From the NCBI GenBank assembly GCA_039720395.1, contig CM077822.1:19302589-19366588 (forward strand): 64,000 nt of DNA, in the 5' to 3' direction. The notes beneath the pieces were generated by a model. The model was not told the origin of the DNA. It was given only the letters and a program-made list of their open reading frames with translations, and ran no database searches. Positions within the stretch are counted from its first letter, which is position 1. Each line of letters starts with the position of its first letter. The stretch comes from Liquidambar formosana (Eukaryota > Streptophyta > Magnoliopsida > Saxifragales > Altingiaceae). The position numbers and the translations under genes are program-made. This document shows, in pieces, positions 42,465-54,431 of the stretch.

Positions 42465-45217
42465 TGTGAACCCCGGAAATTGGGCCCACGAGGGATTGAA
42501 AAGAAAGTGGGTTTGAAAAAGAAAAAGGAAAGGAGTCGCCACCTTATTTTTTAAAGGAAACAAGGAAAACCCTAAAAATAGTTTGTTTTAGGAAAACAAT
42601 TTGAATGACTCCATAAAAAAGGAAAGGCAAAAACCAATCTTTTGAAAACCAAAGAAATCGGGGATTCGGAGGCTAAGTTATGACATGGGAAGGTTCTAGG
42701 CAAAGCCTATAGGCACCCATGTCACCCTTTCGGTCTCTCAGTTCATTTGGGCTAAATTAAAGTCTTTCCATACAAAAATCAGCAAGTATATCATCACAAG
42801 AATTGCATGCATAATAAGCAAATAAAAACAGAAAATAAAAAGAAGAAAAGAAAACATAAATAAACCTAGGATGCTTGGATCCTAGAACGGACTTGAGCCT
42901 CACGAAGAGCGCCTACGTACCATGCAACGAAATACATGGATCAAAGTCCACGTAGTTCGATTAGAACTAAGGTTAAATCCTAATACAAACCTATGGTAAA
43001 AACCCTAGGTTTCCTTATTTGATCAAAAGAGTTGAATTTGATAGAAAGTTTGATTTTAGGAAAGAAATCCACAAAATGGAAACTTTAATAAAAACCAGAA
43101 TTTTGTTGGTTAAGGAAACCTCTAATTAAACCATAGGACTTGTATTAAAAATTAACCCTACATAGGGAGAAGAGAATGAGTTAAGAAGAAAGGTGAATTG
43201 GGGCACCTTCACACCCACTTACCTGAGCGCAATTAGCTCCAAGCATTTAGCCATTTCAGACATAAGTAGCCCTATTTGCCATAGGACAAATACCACACCT
43301 ATTTGCACCCTTACAAGTGCTCAAAACCATGCAAAAACACTAACATGCAAATCTGGACAGAATAGTATTATGACCTAAAATCATCCACTAAGCATGCCAA
43401 TAGCAAAAACAGCGAACAATAATAAGTCCTAACATATTCCTAGAACCATATCATGCATAAAAACCCTAAAACATACTAACATGCATGCAAAACTATCATG
43501 TTTACTCCATATGAAAAACATATACAGCAAACACGAAGAAAAACCAATAAAAAAGTCTACTTTATCATGCTGTATGAAAACAAACACGAAACAATGACTC
43601 TAAAACCCTAAACTCACAAATATGCTTAAAAACATACAAAACATACTTTAATCATGCTAAAACCAAACTAAACAGAAATTAAATCATGCATATTAACTAA
43701 CTAAAGCAATATAACATGATGAAAATCCTAACTCTAACATGCAATGACACTAATCCTAGCACAAGGACAAGCAGGAGCACAAGAATCATAACTATGCATT
43801 AAAAACCTAAAGGACAGCCCTAAAGCATGCTAAACAGTAGATAAAAAATAGATATTCCATGTATATTAACTAGCTAGAGTGTTAATACATGATAAAAAAG
43901 TTACCTTTAACATGCAATAGACCTAACCCATATGAAAACCTAGTTTAAGCTTGAATAGAGAAGGAGAATACCTTAGGAAGTGGCTCCCCTTGTGTTTGTA
44001 ATTGTTCGTGGCTCCTCAGGTCTTTAGAGTGAATCAAACCAACACGAATTCTCCTCTTTGTCAAAGTGATATCATAGCAAAGAGATCAAAACTCACTCAA
44101 CTTTGAAAAGAAATAGAAAACAAGAAGAGAACAAGAGAAAAGAAAAGTGATTTTCGTCACTTTGCAGCAGCAGCAACTTCAATCGCGTTTTTGGGTATGA
44201 AAACGTTGGATTTGGACAAAGCTTGTGAAATACAAAGTTGTAGAGAATTGAATTATGTTTCTAACAAGACCAATTTCATCAAATTCTGACTTTGGATGAA
44301 AAAGTTATGATTAAAATACGACTGCTGGTTTTCAGAAAATCTGCTGCTGAATTATGACGAATTTCACTCCCTCCAAACCCTCTTCTCCTCTCCCTTGTTT
44401 AAAGACATTAAGAGAGTATTTATAGCTGAAATCTAGAGTTTCCCTTTCCTTCCTGGACTAGGTTTCTTTGGAGAATAATCAAAAGGTATTTTATAATGAT
44501 AAAAGACTTCTAATCTAAATAAGAAAAAGAAATTGTCTTTTATAAAAATTGGGAGACTGACCGCTAACACGCATGCACATGTATCGTATGTGCGTACACA
44601 CACTCATCACATACGTACACGTGTTAGTGTCATGATAAAAATGGCTAATTTAATAAAATAATTTTCTTTTCATTTTAACCAAAAATCTCATGCTGTGATT
44701 CGCACTAATTCTTCAAGGATAATCCGTAAATAACCACACTAAACTCATCATCAGGCCATATCAAAATTGAACTTCATGAAACACTTTTGAGGGTAAAATG
44801 ATGACTAATGAAAGTCAATTTGAAAAGATTTGGTTGGTAATTGTGAGTCAATTAGAGCTAACCCAAGGAAGGGTCAATTAACCAACTTGAACCACATCGA
44901 GCCATTTTAATCCCGAGCCATTGACTTACCAAATTGACACTAAAAATACCTCTTATGCATCCATATGAACTCCAATTGACAATTTGGAGATCATTCCAAG
45001 GTCAAATGAAAAGTTTGGGACTTAAAAGACGATTATGCCCCTCAAGTCACAAAAGCTCTTATTATCCCTCAAGATCAACTCCAATTTGAACCAAAATTCA
45101 TATCCATTGTCCTTGTGACTCTAGAAAACTAATGCAAGTGACTAGACTCAAAAACAAAACAAAAACATGCATGAAATGATGAGCCCTAGTAAGGTGGTGC
45201 AAAAATGGGGTGTGACA
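42465..45217 (-). repeat. Solo LTR of the E1 family, 5-bp TSD
   Basis: 2753 bp, TGTGAACC...GTGTGACA, nearly collinear with the E1 LTR (4889-7681). Flanked by exact GGCAC (42460-42464 and 45218-45222). No internal element DNA remains, so it arose by LTR-LTR recombination after insertion into the LTR of E4. TATAAATA on the minus strand at about 44418-44427. Confidence 0.88.
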
Positions 45218-45749
45218 GGCACTGCCTTCTTCTTAGAAACTACTTGAATCCACGAGCAAAGAGAAAACAACTCGAATCACGAGTAAAGCGAAATAAATCT
45301 TAGCAACGAAATTCTTTATTAATCAAAACATCACCTTACAATGAAAGGAGGTAGCCTTTATATAAGCTGCAAAACCTAATTTGACTAGAACTATAACTTT
45401 AGGAAAGAAATAACTAAAATAAGGAAAAATACTAAAAATTCCAAAAATAGGAAAATTCTAATTAAAAGCATAAATTAAAAGTCCTAAACTTAAGCAGTAA
45501 GTTGGCAAAATAAGGACTCCAAACGAACTTATAGGAATCCAAGTTAAATAAGGAAAAAGAGTGGCTGGCAAGGAAATTCATAATAGGAAATTTGTTGACA
45601 ATCGTAGTTACGGTTGAAGGCAGAATGCGACTATGCAAAAGTTGCTCTAACCGTAGGTACGGTTTGCTTGACCGTAGGTACAGTTGAAGGCAAAATGCTA
45701 TTTTGGCTTCCGGTGTGCTCTCCCCTTCTAGTACTCTTTTTTGTTTCAT
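45218..45749 (-). repeat. Remaining LTR (promoter part) of element E4
   Basis: Continues the LTR interrupted at 42464. Minus-strand TATATAAAGG lies at about 45355-45364 and AATAAA at about 45311-45319. U3 has repeated ACCGTAGGTAC / GTTGAAGGCA motifs (45605-45700). Upper end is uncertain. Confidence 0.5.
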
Positions 45750-45919
45750 TTTTGAAAGTCCATCCGGACTAGGAATTCTTCAGTAAGCTGTTCTACATCA
45801 AAGCATCGCCATCATCACAGCTCACACATCCTCAATCTATATACAAATTCAAGGGATTCAAAGAAGTGAAGGCGACCTATCGAATTCAGATTCAAATCAT
45901 TTATGGGTTGGACGAGGCT

Positions 45920-46440
45920 TCCTTATTTATCCAGTTACGGATTTGGCTCGAGTTGGACCTTTTCTCAACCGAAGACCAATCTCAGGTCAATCTCTGATTC
46001 ACATTCTCTCTTTCATGGCCTTCCCTATCTCTCTCCTCAGTTCTTTTGATTTCTTCTTTCAAATCCCTAACCATAACCCATAGTTAATCTAATCTTATTA
46101 TTTTTATGTTTTTTTCCTTAATATTGGTTTGTCAAGGAATGATATCTGTATGAATTATTGCAAGTCTGATACCTCGTATGCCATTAAAGATCTGGTAGTT
46201 GGCCAATGTGATGCTGAGGATGCGATCAGGGGACTGATTACCTTCTCAAGACCTTCAATTCCTCTGGCTGATACCATAAGCACTATTGCGGCACAGGAAC
46301 ATTGTACCCATTGTCTCCTACTCTCCTCACTTCCTTTAGCTTCTCTAATGAACAATCTATCACTTGTTTCCTTGTCATCTCCCAGCCCTTATGGAAATTT
46401 TATTTTTATTCAATGTGGGCTAACTAATCAGTCAAACTAG
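45920..46440 (+). repeat. Unknown coding-like repeated fragment, copy 1
   Basis: Similar to 49610-50200 and in part to 50275-50345 (GGCTCGA(C/G)TTGGACC, CAATCTCAGGTCAATCTCTGATTCACA, GCCATTAAAGAT, GGCCAATGTGATGCTGAGGATG). The frame at 46129-46440 gives about 100 residues, but copy 2 is frame-broken. No family recognised. Confidence 0.4.
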
Positions 46441-46560
46441 TGCCAAGGTTAAAATATGGGTACTTTAGATTCATTTAATTGCATTATAGGCATTTGCTCT
46501 AATGCCAAGGTTAAAATATGGGTACTTTAGATTCATTTAATTGCATGATATATATATTGG
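46441..46560. repeat. 62-bp tandem duplication
   Basis: TGCCAAGGTTAAAATATGGG and the following TACTTTAGATTCATTTAATTGCAT occur at 46441 and again at 46503. Confidence 0.8.
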
Positions 46561-49500
46561 ATCCAATCTCATCAATATGTGTTGATTTCTTGTATCAACA
46601 CCATGCATTGGAGATTGAACACTGTGCTTAGGTGGGTTGTACTGTATAACCCAGACATGTGCAGGGTACAACTCCCAATGCATGGCGCTGATATAACTTA
46701 CATTGACACGTCCTTATAAGAGCGGACTCATGGGGTGTGTGTGTGTGATACATATATAAAGAACTGATGTAATCATAGTACTCCAAATAATTATGCAATA
46801 GATAGATAGGATATGGGCAATTGATGGTTAATAAATAATAATCAAGTTATTCGCATCCTTGAGTAACAATGTTGCAGCATTAATATAGAGAAGCAAATAT
46901 GAGAATGAAAAAAAAAAAAACAGAGAAACAAATGTGCATAAACCTTTTGCTTGGAAAAGAAGCCAACTTATAGGGACTGTAAGGGTAATTATACTCTCCT
47001 CTTGTAATCCAACCCCTTCAGTTGGTTAGTTAATAAAATTCCATTTTACCATAATGATTTTGCATACATACCTTTCTTTATAAGGCTATTCTTTCATGTG
47101 TCCCTTTAGAGAATAACATCTTTGCAGGTTCTGGTGTTGCAAAGCCATTGATTGCACTTGATCGAGAATGGTTTGCTGTCATTTTAACAAACAAATCATG
47201 GGCTTAAATTGAAGGAGGCTGTTATGAACTGTATAAATATCATCTTACAACTATGAAAGATGTCTGGATGTTGTTCCATTGATTATGTTTCATTTATAAC
47301 TTGTTATGTTTGTCAAATATTTTTTGTGCATGATGAAAATATGTCTTCATTTCGACCATCCAAGAATTTAAGAATCTATGTTAAATAAATAAATTAAAAT
47401 TAAGAATCTAAAAGATCATGATCGGAAAATGAAGATATTAGATAAATATGGCCACAATAACATTCATGGCAAAAAGATCATGATCAACACTCCAGCTGAA
47501 AATGATATTAAGGAGATTAATAAAATAATAGTACATTAAATACGTTATCTTTCTGCTCCCAATTTAATATTAAATGATTTGTTTTTATTTAATTGGTTTA
47601 TATTTAAAATTATTTCTATATAAAACCTCTTATTTCAGTCTACATATTATTGTATTTTGCTAAGTGAATTCGACCTTAAGGATGAAGAAAATGAAAAATA
47701 AATATTGTGAGTTTCCATTATTGAAATACCGAGATGTGGCATGCTTTCATATAGACATATACAAAAATATAGAATATTCTTTTTAAAATTAAAAAATATT
47801 CATGTGCAAGTGTGCAACACACATATGCATCAACGAGTCCCATTAAGTGCACTTGACCATTTATCATTTATAAAATTATTATTACTATTTTTCTTTTTTT
47901 CCCTCTCCCTAGTCCCGACCCATCTAACATCTATAATATATTTTTTATTATTCCCTTTTTTTTTTTTTTTTTTTTGTGTGGCTAATCTAGCATCTATATA
48001 AGTGTGTTTGTGTGCATTTATGCCTGTTTGTATGTATGTATGTATGTGAACATTTAATTATGTACACATGATCATATAATACCCTAAATATCCCACTATA
48101 ATGGAGGCGAGAACTATAGATAGTGGGTAGTAGGTAGTAGATTTGAGTTCAAAATTTCTCCTGTTTTAGGTTGATAGAATCGCCCTCTTCGTGAGGCAAG
48201 ATTCATCCGACAATAATCATAAGAAATGAAGATCATTTTGTCAAAGCTAGACATTTTATTTATTTTTTTTTTTTTTTTTGGTACTATGAGCTGATTTATT
48301 AATAACATACAATCAGATGTATGCCATTAAAATTGCTTTTGTGATATGTGGATAACTGGTAACATTTTTTTTCTTTTACATTCTATATTATTATTAACAT
48401 TGACTTACTCAGCTATTGGGGAAATCCCAACGACACAAATCACTCCTACTCTTCGAGTCTAGGTTGTAAACCGGTGATTAATTCAAGAAAAGAACATTTT
48501 TGTTTTCCTTTTTCCCCCTTCAAGGAATTGGAAAATTTTTAAATTAAGTACAAAATATATTGTTGAAGAATATAGACAACGTACATTTTTTATGATGGAT
48601 AAATTATGGTAATTTTGTCTATGTAAGACAATAGTCTTAACATAGAGTTGTTGTTTTATTAGGTGGGAGTAATATAGTGAATTTGGGAGACTTAATTGTA
48701 TGGTATGACGATAGCTTGATGAGGGATGTTTGTGATACTCCTTTAAATGATGGTTGTGTGCTTTTATTCAGGACATTTTGAGCCTAGTTTTTTTTATCAT
48801 AAATGTTTTTTATTTTACATTCTTAATGTCTTCTTCTTTTTCCCTCTCTTGAGAAAATCTAAATGTAGGGGTAATAAATCGTGGGGAAAGAGATTTGAGA
48901 ATTCAATAGATAGAGGAAGCCCACACCCTGAGATTTTGCGCCCTCACTTAGTTTGGCAGGTTAGTAGATGATTAACATGGCTGGCACAATTTTGGGACAA
49001 ACATGTACTAAGTGGGCATTGCAGTCCTTGCTTCCAGTGAGTGTCTAGAACAGCTGCAACAATAGAAGTTTTTTTAGTATTTTATTCTCTATTGTTCACC
49101 ATCAGCATAAGTGTGATGGTGTTTTTCTTAAAATAAAATTCACTCCATAACCTATTATGCTTTCATGAAATTCAGTAGGATTCGTGTGCTCTCTTGGTCA
49201 TTGGATGGGGAACATCTATCAAAATTGCATCAATAAGAACAAATCACTATGGAGGATCGATGGGACTACATATAAGCATGTCCCCATGTCCAGTATGAAC
49301 AAGGCGGCTATTGTGGCTTCTTTTTCAAATCAGCTATTTCATTTGAGGTTCTCATTCATATTTTGGATTCGACTTGTTTTGAAGTGCCAGATCAAAATTT
49401 TTGTGTCTCATCACTCATGGTTTATGTCTTTGGTCCCATTACATGGCTCATTTTATTTATTGCTTCCAATCATTTGAGGGTTTAATTTCAATTTTTACCC

Positions 49501-49600
49501 AAATAACTTTCAAGAGTTTCATAAGATCAAAAAAGTTCCTGTACAATGCCAATTGAAGGTCTAACAGCTTTTACCTAAATAACTTTCTGTTAATCTATCA
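46561..49600. other. AT-rich spacer, no recognised gene
   Basis: Simple repeats only: (GT)n near 46735-46750, T runs near 47958-47977 and 48258-48280, (TATG)n near 48030. ORFs are under 100 codons without motifs. Confidence 0.4.
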
Positions 49601-49609
49601 AAAAGCTTA

Positions 49610-50345
49610 GGATTAAGGAATTGGCTCGACTTGGACCTCTCTCAACCCACGACCAATCTCAGGTCAATCTCTGATTCACATTTTCTCTTTCATGGCCTCT
49701 CCCATCCCTCCCCTCTGTTCTTTTGATTTCTTCTCTTAAAGCCCTAACCCTAACCCATAGCTAATCTGATCATATTTTTTATTTTTCCTTAATAACTATA
49801 GCAGGAAAACTCCAAAAACATAATATTGGTTTTTGGAGGAACGACTCTTGTACGAATTATTGCGATTCTAATACATCATCTGCCATTAAAGATTTGGTGG
49901 GTGGCCAATGTGATGCTGAGGATGTGATCAAGTTCAACTTCCCCCCATCTTTTTCCATGACTCTGTTGAGTTGAAGCATAATCAAAATAGAGTGCAAAAT
50001 ATTAGGCCATTGGATCTCAACCATGTTAAAGAGATAATTAAGCAGGCCAGGGACTGATTACCTTATTGAGACCTTCAATTCCTCTGCTAATACCATAAGC
50101 ACTATTCCCGCACAGGTACATTGTACCCATTGTCTCCTCACTTCCTTTAGCTTCTCTAATGAACAATCTATCACTTGTTTCCTTGTCATCTCCCAGCCCT
50201 CATGGAAATTTAATTTAGAAAATCATGTTGCATTTTATTTTTATTCAATGTGGGTAAACTAATGTTAAAGGATTAAGGATTTGGCTCGACTTTGACCTTT
50301 TCTCAACTGACAACCAGTCTCAGGTCAATCTCTAATTCACACTCG
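49610..50345 (+). repeat. Unknown repeated fragment, copies 2 and 3
   Basis: Copy 2 (49610-50200) follows copy 1 closely but has an extra segment of about 120 bp near 49935-50055 (GTTAAAGAGATAATTAAGCAG) and broken frames. Copy 3 (50275-50345) keeps only the first 70 bp. Source gene or element not recognised. Confidence 0.45.
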
Positions 50346-51186
50346 ACCCATGCTTTTAATAGTGAATTGAATACTAACTTCCAACTTTTAGCATAGCATT
50401 AAAACTAACTTTACCCATGCTTTGAAAATGTTGGGCATATACACCACTTTTGCTACATTTCTAAAAATGGATATGAAGCATTTAGATATGGTTTGGAGAT
50501 GGGATAATTGATCTAGGTATAACTATCCGATCCAGTTAACTTTAACATCTTACCACTTATGCCAATGCTGAGTAATTTGATCTCAATATAAGGAAATAGA
50601 TATACAATAAATAACATAAATAGAGAGAAAAATTAATAGAATATATAAGGGGTATCTGTTATCCAATTTTCATTAATACCCGAGTTGCAACCCATAGTGG
50701 TTATTTGCTGAATTGATTAAATCAAAGATTTGTTCTTAGTTTACCATAGGTATACGGTTGTGTTAGTTTCTCTCTAAAAAATTGTACAGTTACGTTAATT
50801 TTTCTCTCAAAAAAGTTATATATATGTCAAGGGATTTGTTAATTTGTAAACACCCTTGCATTGTGATAAGTACTTTCCATTCGAATCTTAAAATGTGGAG
50901 GGAAAGGAAAAAATAAATACTTGAAATTATTTATAAATGAACTTGAAATTGATTATTTTTCTTTGCTTGACCCTTTTCAGGATCCAAACAAAGACTTGGT
51001 AGAAAGTGAAATTATTTGTTTCTTGAAAAAGTTTATAAATTCCTTCCAAAACAAATAAATAAATAATAAGTTTCTCGGATAATTAGCAATTAACAATGTG
51101 GGAGAATGTAGGTGGGAGAAAGTGTAGGTACATAAAGGATCTCAATGGTGCTGTGCTTCCATTACAAAGTATCACTTTCTAAGTTA
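50346..51186. other. AT-rich spacer, no recognised gene
   Basis: No gene, RNA or bounded repeat seen. Confidence 0.4.
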
Positions 51187-51338
51187 GAGAAATGCTATAA
51201 ATAGCTCCTAGTTACAACACTTGATGTGGCTTGAGTTGGTTGACAAAAATATCCTCCAAGTTAATTATTCAATATTGCCATAAGAAGTCCATCACTACAT
51301 CACATGTTGTCTATATAGTGCTACTTATAGCATTTCCC
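51187..51338. mobile_element. Short MITE with GRGAAATGCTATAA termini
   Basis: About 152 bp, GAGAAATGCTATAAATAGC at the left and the inverse of GCTACTTATAGCATTTCCC at the right, with ACACTTGATGTGG / ATCACATGTTGT also mirrored. Flanks both end in AGTTA, but a clean duplication is not evident. Confidence 0.55.
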
Positions 51339-51759
51339 ATCTAGTTATCCACATGACCACATGATAAGAAAGTTGCTACTTTCCTTCACTCTTCAATGCT
51401 CCCATTGTAATTTGTAACCATACATGGACTAGGGTTGCGAACGAACCTGACATTGGTTTAACAAAGAAGAAAAACACTTTCGTGATAGCCCATCATTTCT
51501 TTTTGTAATGACAAGTATGTAGGGCTCATATGGCATGTGTCCTCGTATTCACAAGTACGGACCCAAATGAACAAATTCAAACTTGAAAAGGATCTTTTTG
51601 ATTCTCAAAGAATGAGGATTGATCGAGAACTCTAGGGATGAATTGAAAAAGAAATCTTTATTGTTGTCTTTTATATACAAAATAATCTTGCAGAATCTAA
51701 TTAAACACATTACAAACTCTAACGGCATGTTTGTTTAACCAAAATCAGAAGGGAATTGA

Positions 51760-53804
51760 ATGAAATTTCAACAGTGAAGGAGATTCGAATGGTGAGTGCA
51801 GCCTTTAATTCTCATTTCATTTCATTCTAATTCCCCTCCCGATTCCGTCCAAATAAAAGAGCTAGATAGTCATCCACACCATCCTCTGTCCTTTTCTTAT
51901 ACTGTTTAGTTAATTAAGATGTTGTCAATTCCAATGAACCATGATCACTGGAGTTGGATAATAAATACAAGCATGCTTATTAAACAAAGCAACCTATCAA
52001 AAATGAAGACAATAAATTGATGTAATGGCTGACACTAGGAAAAATTCTTTCAATGAGCACTACATGAGCCCAGCATTAAGAACGCTTAAAATAAGCCATA
52101 TTGTAAGAGAAGTTCACCCCACTACAACTCGGATCATTAGTTGAGCACCTGAGACAACCGAAACTCAGTTGTCAACTACAGCAGAGGATATGACATTGTA
52201 TTGGACTGGCTACGTTGGACGGATGTCCCAGCCTGCCAATTGAACAACGAAAAATAGTTTCTGGATTTGTTCCCCAAATGACAATAGAAACCGGACTGAA
52301 AAGAAAAAATAAAATAAAATAAAATTTCTTCCCTTCTGGTATTTCTCTCTCAACTTTAAAAACTATGTGATTCCCAGTAAAGACACAATTGGAAATTGCT
52401 TGGATGCTTCCTAATTGAACTACAAACTAAACCAAAAGAGAGAGAGGGGAGACTGGTGAGCTTTTATTTAATTCTACCTTGAAAGGGTCCGAATTAAAAC
52501 GTCTTTTGAAAGCTAAAAGTTATTTTATACATTTTAAGAATGTTTGCTATTTTAACCAAAAGGTACTGTGAGTAGTCTTGGGGAGTGCCCATTGCCGAAA
52601 GGTCAAAAACCTCTTAAGAGATAAACTTGAAAACTGTGATATTTATCCTTTTATCTCTGAACCTGTTGACGCAAAAGAACTTTTAAATTGTGTGATCAGC
52701 CAACACCAAACAAAAGGTTTGCAGCTTCCCATCTTATGTTTGAGAACTTAAAAAAATGGACCAGAATAAGTCCAATCCATAAATGTTACTATTTTGTTTA
52801 TAAATAAACCAACTCATAATTGGTTTGAAAAAAACTGTGTTCATGCCTTATTTTTAGAATAAAGCTGAACTGATTAGCATAAAAAAATACTTACCAAACA
52901 ATGTGAAATCAAAACTAACAAGACTTATCTTCAACTGGCTAAGTTTTTAGGTTTGCCAAACAATCCCTAAAGTTTGTGCAAAGAGCCATATCAAAACTTT
53001 CCTGGAAATAAATTGACATCATACCTTCGGCCATGGCAGAAGTGAATTTGGTCTTCCATTGTCTTCATAGTCTCTTCTCTTTGATGGATAGGTTTTTGAT
53101 CAGATTATGTGAGAGTAGGGACCCAATTGTCTTTTAAAATCAATATCCCAATGTCCCAAACTTGCGATTGGATGGGAGTACATGCAGACATGCTTATTAA
53201 GCAAAGCCACCTATCAATCCGATTTTTCAAAAATCGGTAAGACAATTGATCAAATGCCCACACAGGGAAACATTCTTCCAATGAGCGCTAGGATTACGGA
53301 GTACTCCAAAGGACAGGTAAAATAAGCCATATTGTAAAGAGAAGTTCACCCACTACAACTCAGTCAATAGTTGAGCCAACCAAAACTCAGTTCTTCATAG
53401 CAACTACTTCAAAGGATATGAAATTGTATTGGACTGGACACGTTGGTCGTTTGGTGGATGTCCAAACCAGCCAATTATTGAACAACGGAAAATGGTTATT
53501 GGATTTGTTTCCCAAATGACAATAGGAAGCAGACAGAAAGGGGCGGAAAAATATTTGTTGATTTAAACTTTTTTGTTCCCTCTTGGTGTTTTTCTCTTCT
53601 TCAACTTTAAAAATATGTGAAAGATAGTGACTTGCAGCAAAGGCACAATTAATTGGAAATTTGTTGAATTAAACTAAACCAAAGAGAGAAAGGGGAGACG
53701 ACTATTAATTCTATCTATTTGAGAGTGATTTTCTCTCTGCTAAGGTATTTTTCTCTTCTTCAACCAAAACTCTCTTTTTGTATTTTTCGATCCATTTGCT
53801 TCCC
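51760..53804 (+). repeat. Upstream block of the second TIR exon
   Basis: Same order of landmarks as 28060-33839, but without the LINE and the 836-bp insertion. Contains two successive copies of the GCCAACCAAAACTCAGTTC / ATTGTATTGGACTGG / CAACGGAAAATGG module (about 52150-52260 and 53380-53490), showing an internal duplication of the promoter DNA. Confidence 0.65.
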
Positions 53805-54431
53805 ATGACCAACCAACATCCCTCTTCTTCTTCTTCTTCTTCTTCGGCGGCCTCTAAATGGAATTATGATGTCTTTTTGAGTTTCCGAGGCGAAGACACG
53901 CGCAAGAACTTCACCGACCATCTCTATACGGCTTTGAACCAGAAAAGAATTCATACCTTCAAAGATGATGAAAAGCTTGAGAGAGGAAAAGAAATTTCGC
54001 CTGGCCTCCTAAGAGCAATTGAAGAATCGAGGTTTTCTCTAATCGTTTTGTCAAACAACTATGCTTCTTCTAAATGGTGCTTGGAAGAACTTGTGAAGAT
54101 CCTTGAGTGCAAAGAGACCAGAGGACAGACGGTTTTGCCCATTTTCTACGATGTGGATCCGTCGGAAGTAAGAAAGCAGACGGGGAGTTTCGCAAAGGCA
54201 TTCGCTAAATACGAAGAAGAAGATTTCGAGGGTAAGGATAAGAAGGTGCAGAGGTGGAGGGCGGCTCTAACGGAGGTGGCCAATTTATCTGGATGGGATT
54301 TACGCAATACTGCAGATGGGTATATCGTTTTCAACTTAAATCTCTTTTGCTTACTATTATTTACTAGTTTAGATGTTAGACTATCTCATCTAATGGCATG
54401 TCCTATTCCAATAGTGGTGTGGGATTTGTGA
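53805..54431 (+). CDS. TIR-domain exon 1 of a TNL-type immune receptor (copy 2)
   Basis: ATG 53805; frame open to TGA at 54429-54431 (208 codons), but exon 1 most likely ends at the GG|GTATAT donor (54319/54320), leaving about 171 residues; codons after that are intron-like. TIR motifs as in copy 1: FLSFRGEDTR, FTDHLYTAL, WCLEELVKIL with the catalytic Glu at about residue 95, LPIFYDVDPSEVRKQ and GWDLRN. Closer to the TIR consensus than copy 1, which reads YYNEDPS. The Ser tract after MTNQHP is longer because of a TTC/TCT microsatellite. No NBS-coding sequence is found downstream up to the hAT element at 56095. TIR-only immune protein or truncated TNL. Confidence 0.87.
   Translation: MTNQHPSSSSSSSSAASKWNYDVFLSFRGEDTRKNFTDHLYTALNQKRIHTFKDDEKLERGKEISPGLLRAIEESRFSLIVLSNNYASSKWCLEELVKILECKETRGQTVLPIFYDVDPSEVRKQTGSFAKAFAKYEEEDFEGKDKKVQRWRAALTEVANLSGWDLRNTADGYIVFNLNLFCLLLFTSLDVRLSHLMACPIPIVVWDL

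Larger units (their letters stand above)
38719..45749 (-). mobile_element. Chimeric gypsy element E4: chromovirus LTR/gag joined to Tat pol
   Basis: Minus strand: LTR (42429-42464 plus 45218-about 45749, split by a solo LTR), initiator-Met PBS, chromovirus-type gag and CCHC knuckle (about 41416-42395), then without a boundary Tat-type RT, RNase H, H2C2 and integrase (38719-41415). The integrase is cut by LTR-D. Many nonsense codons and one frameshift; inactive. Confidence 0.7.
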
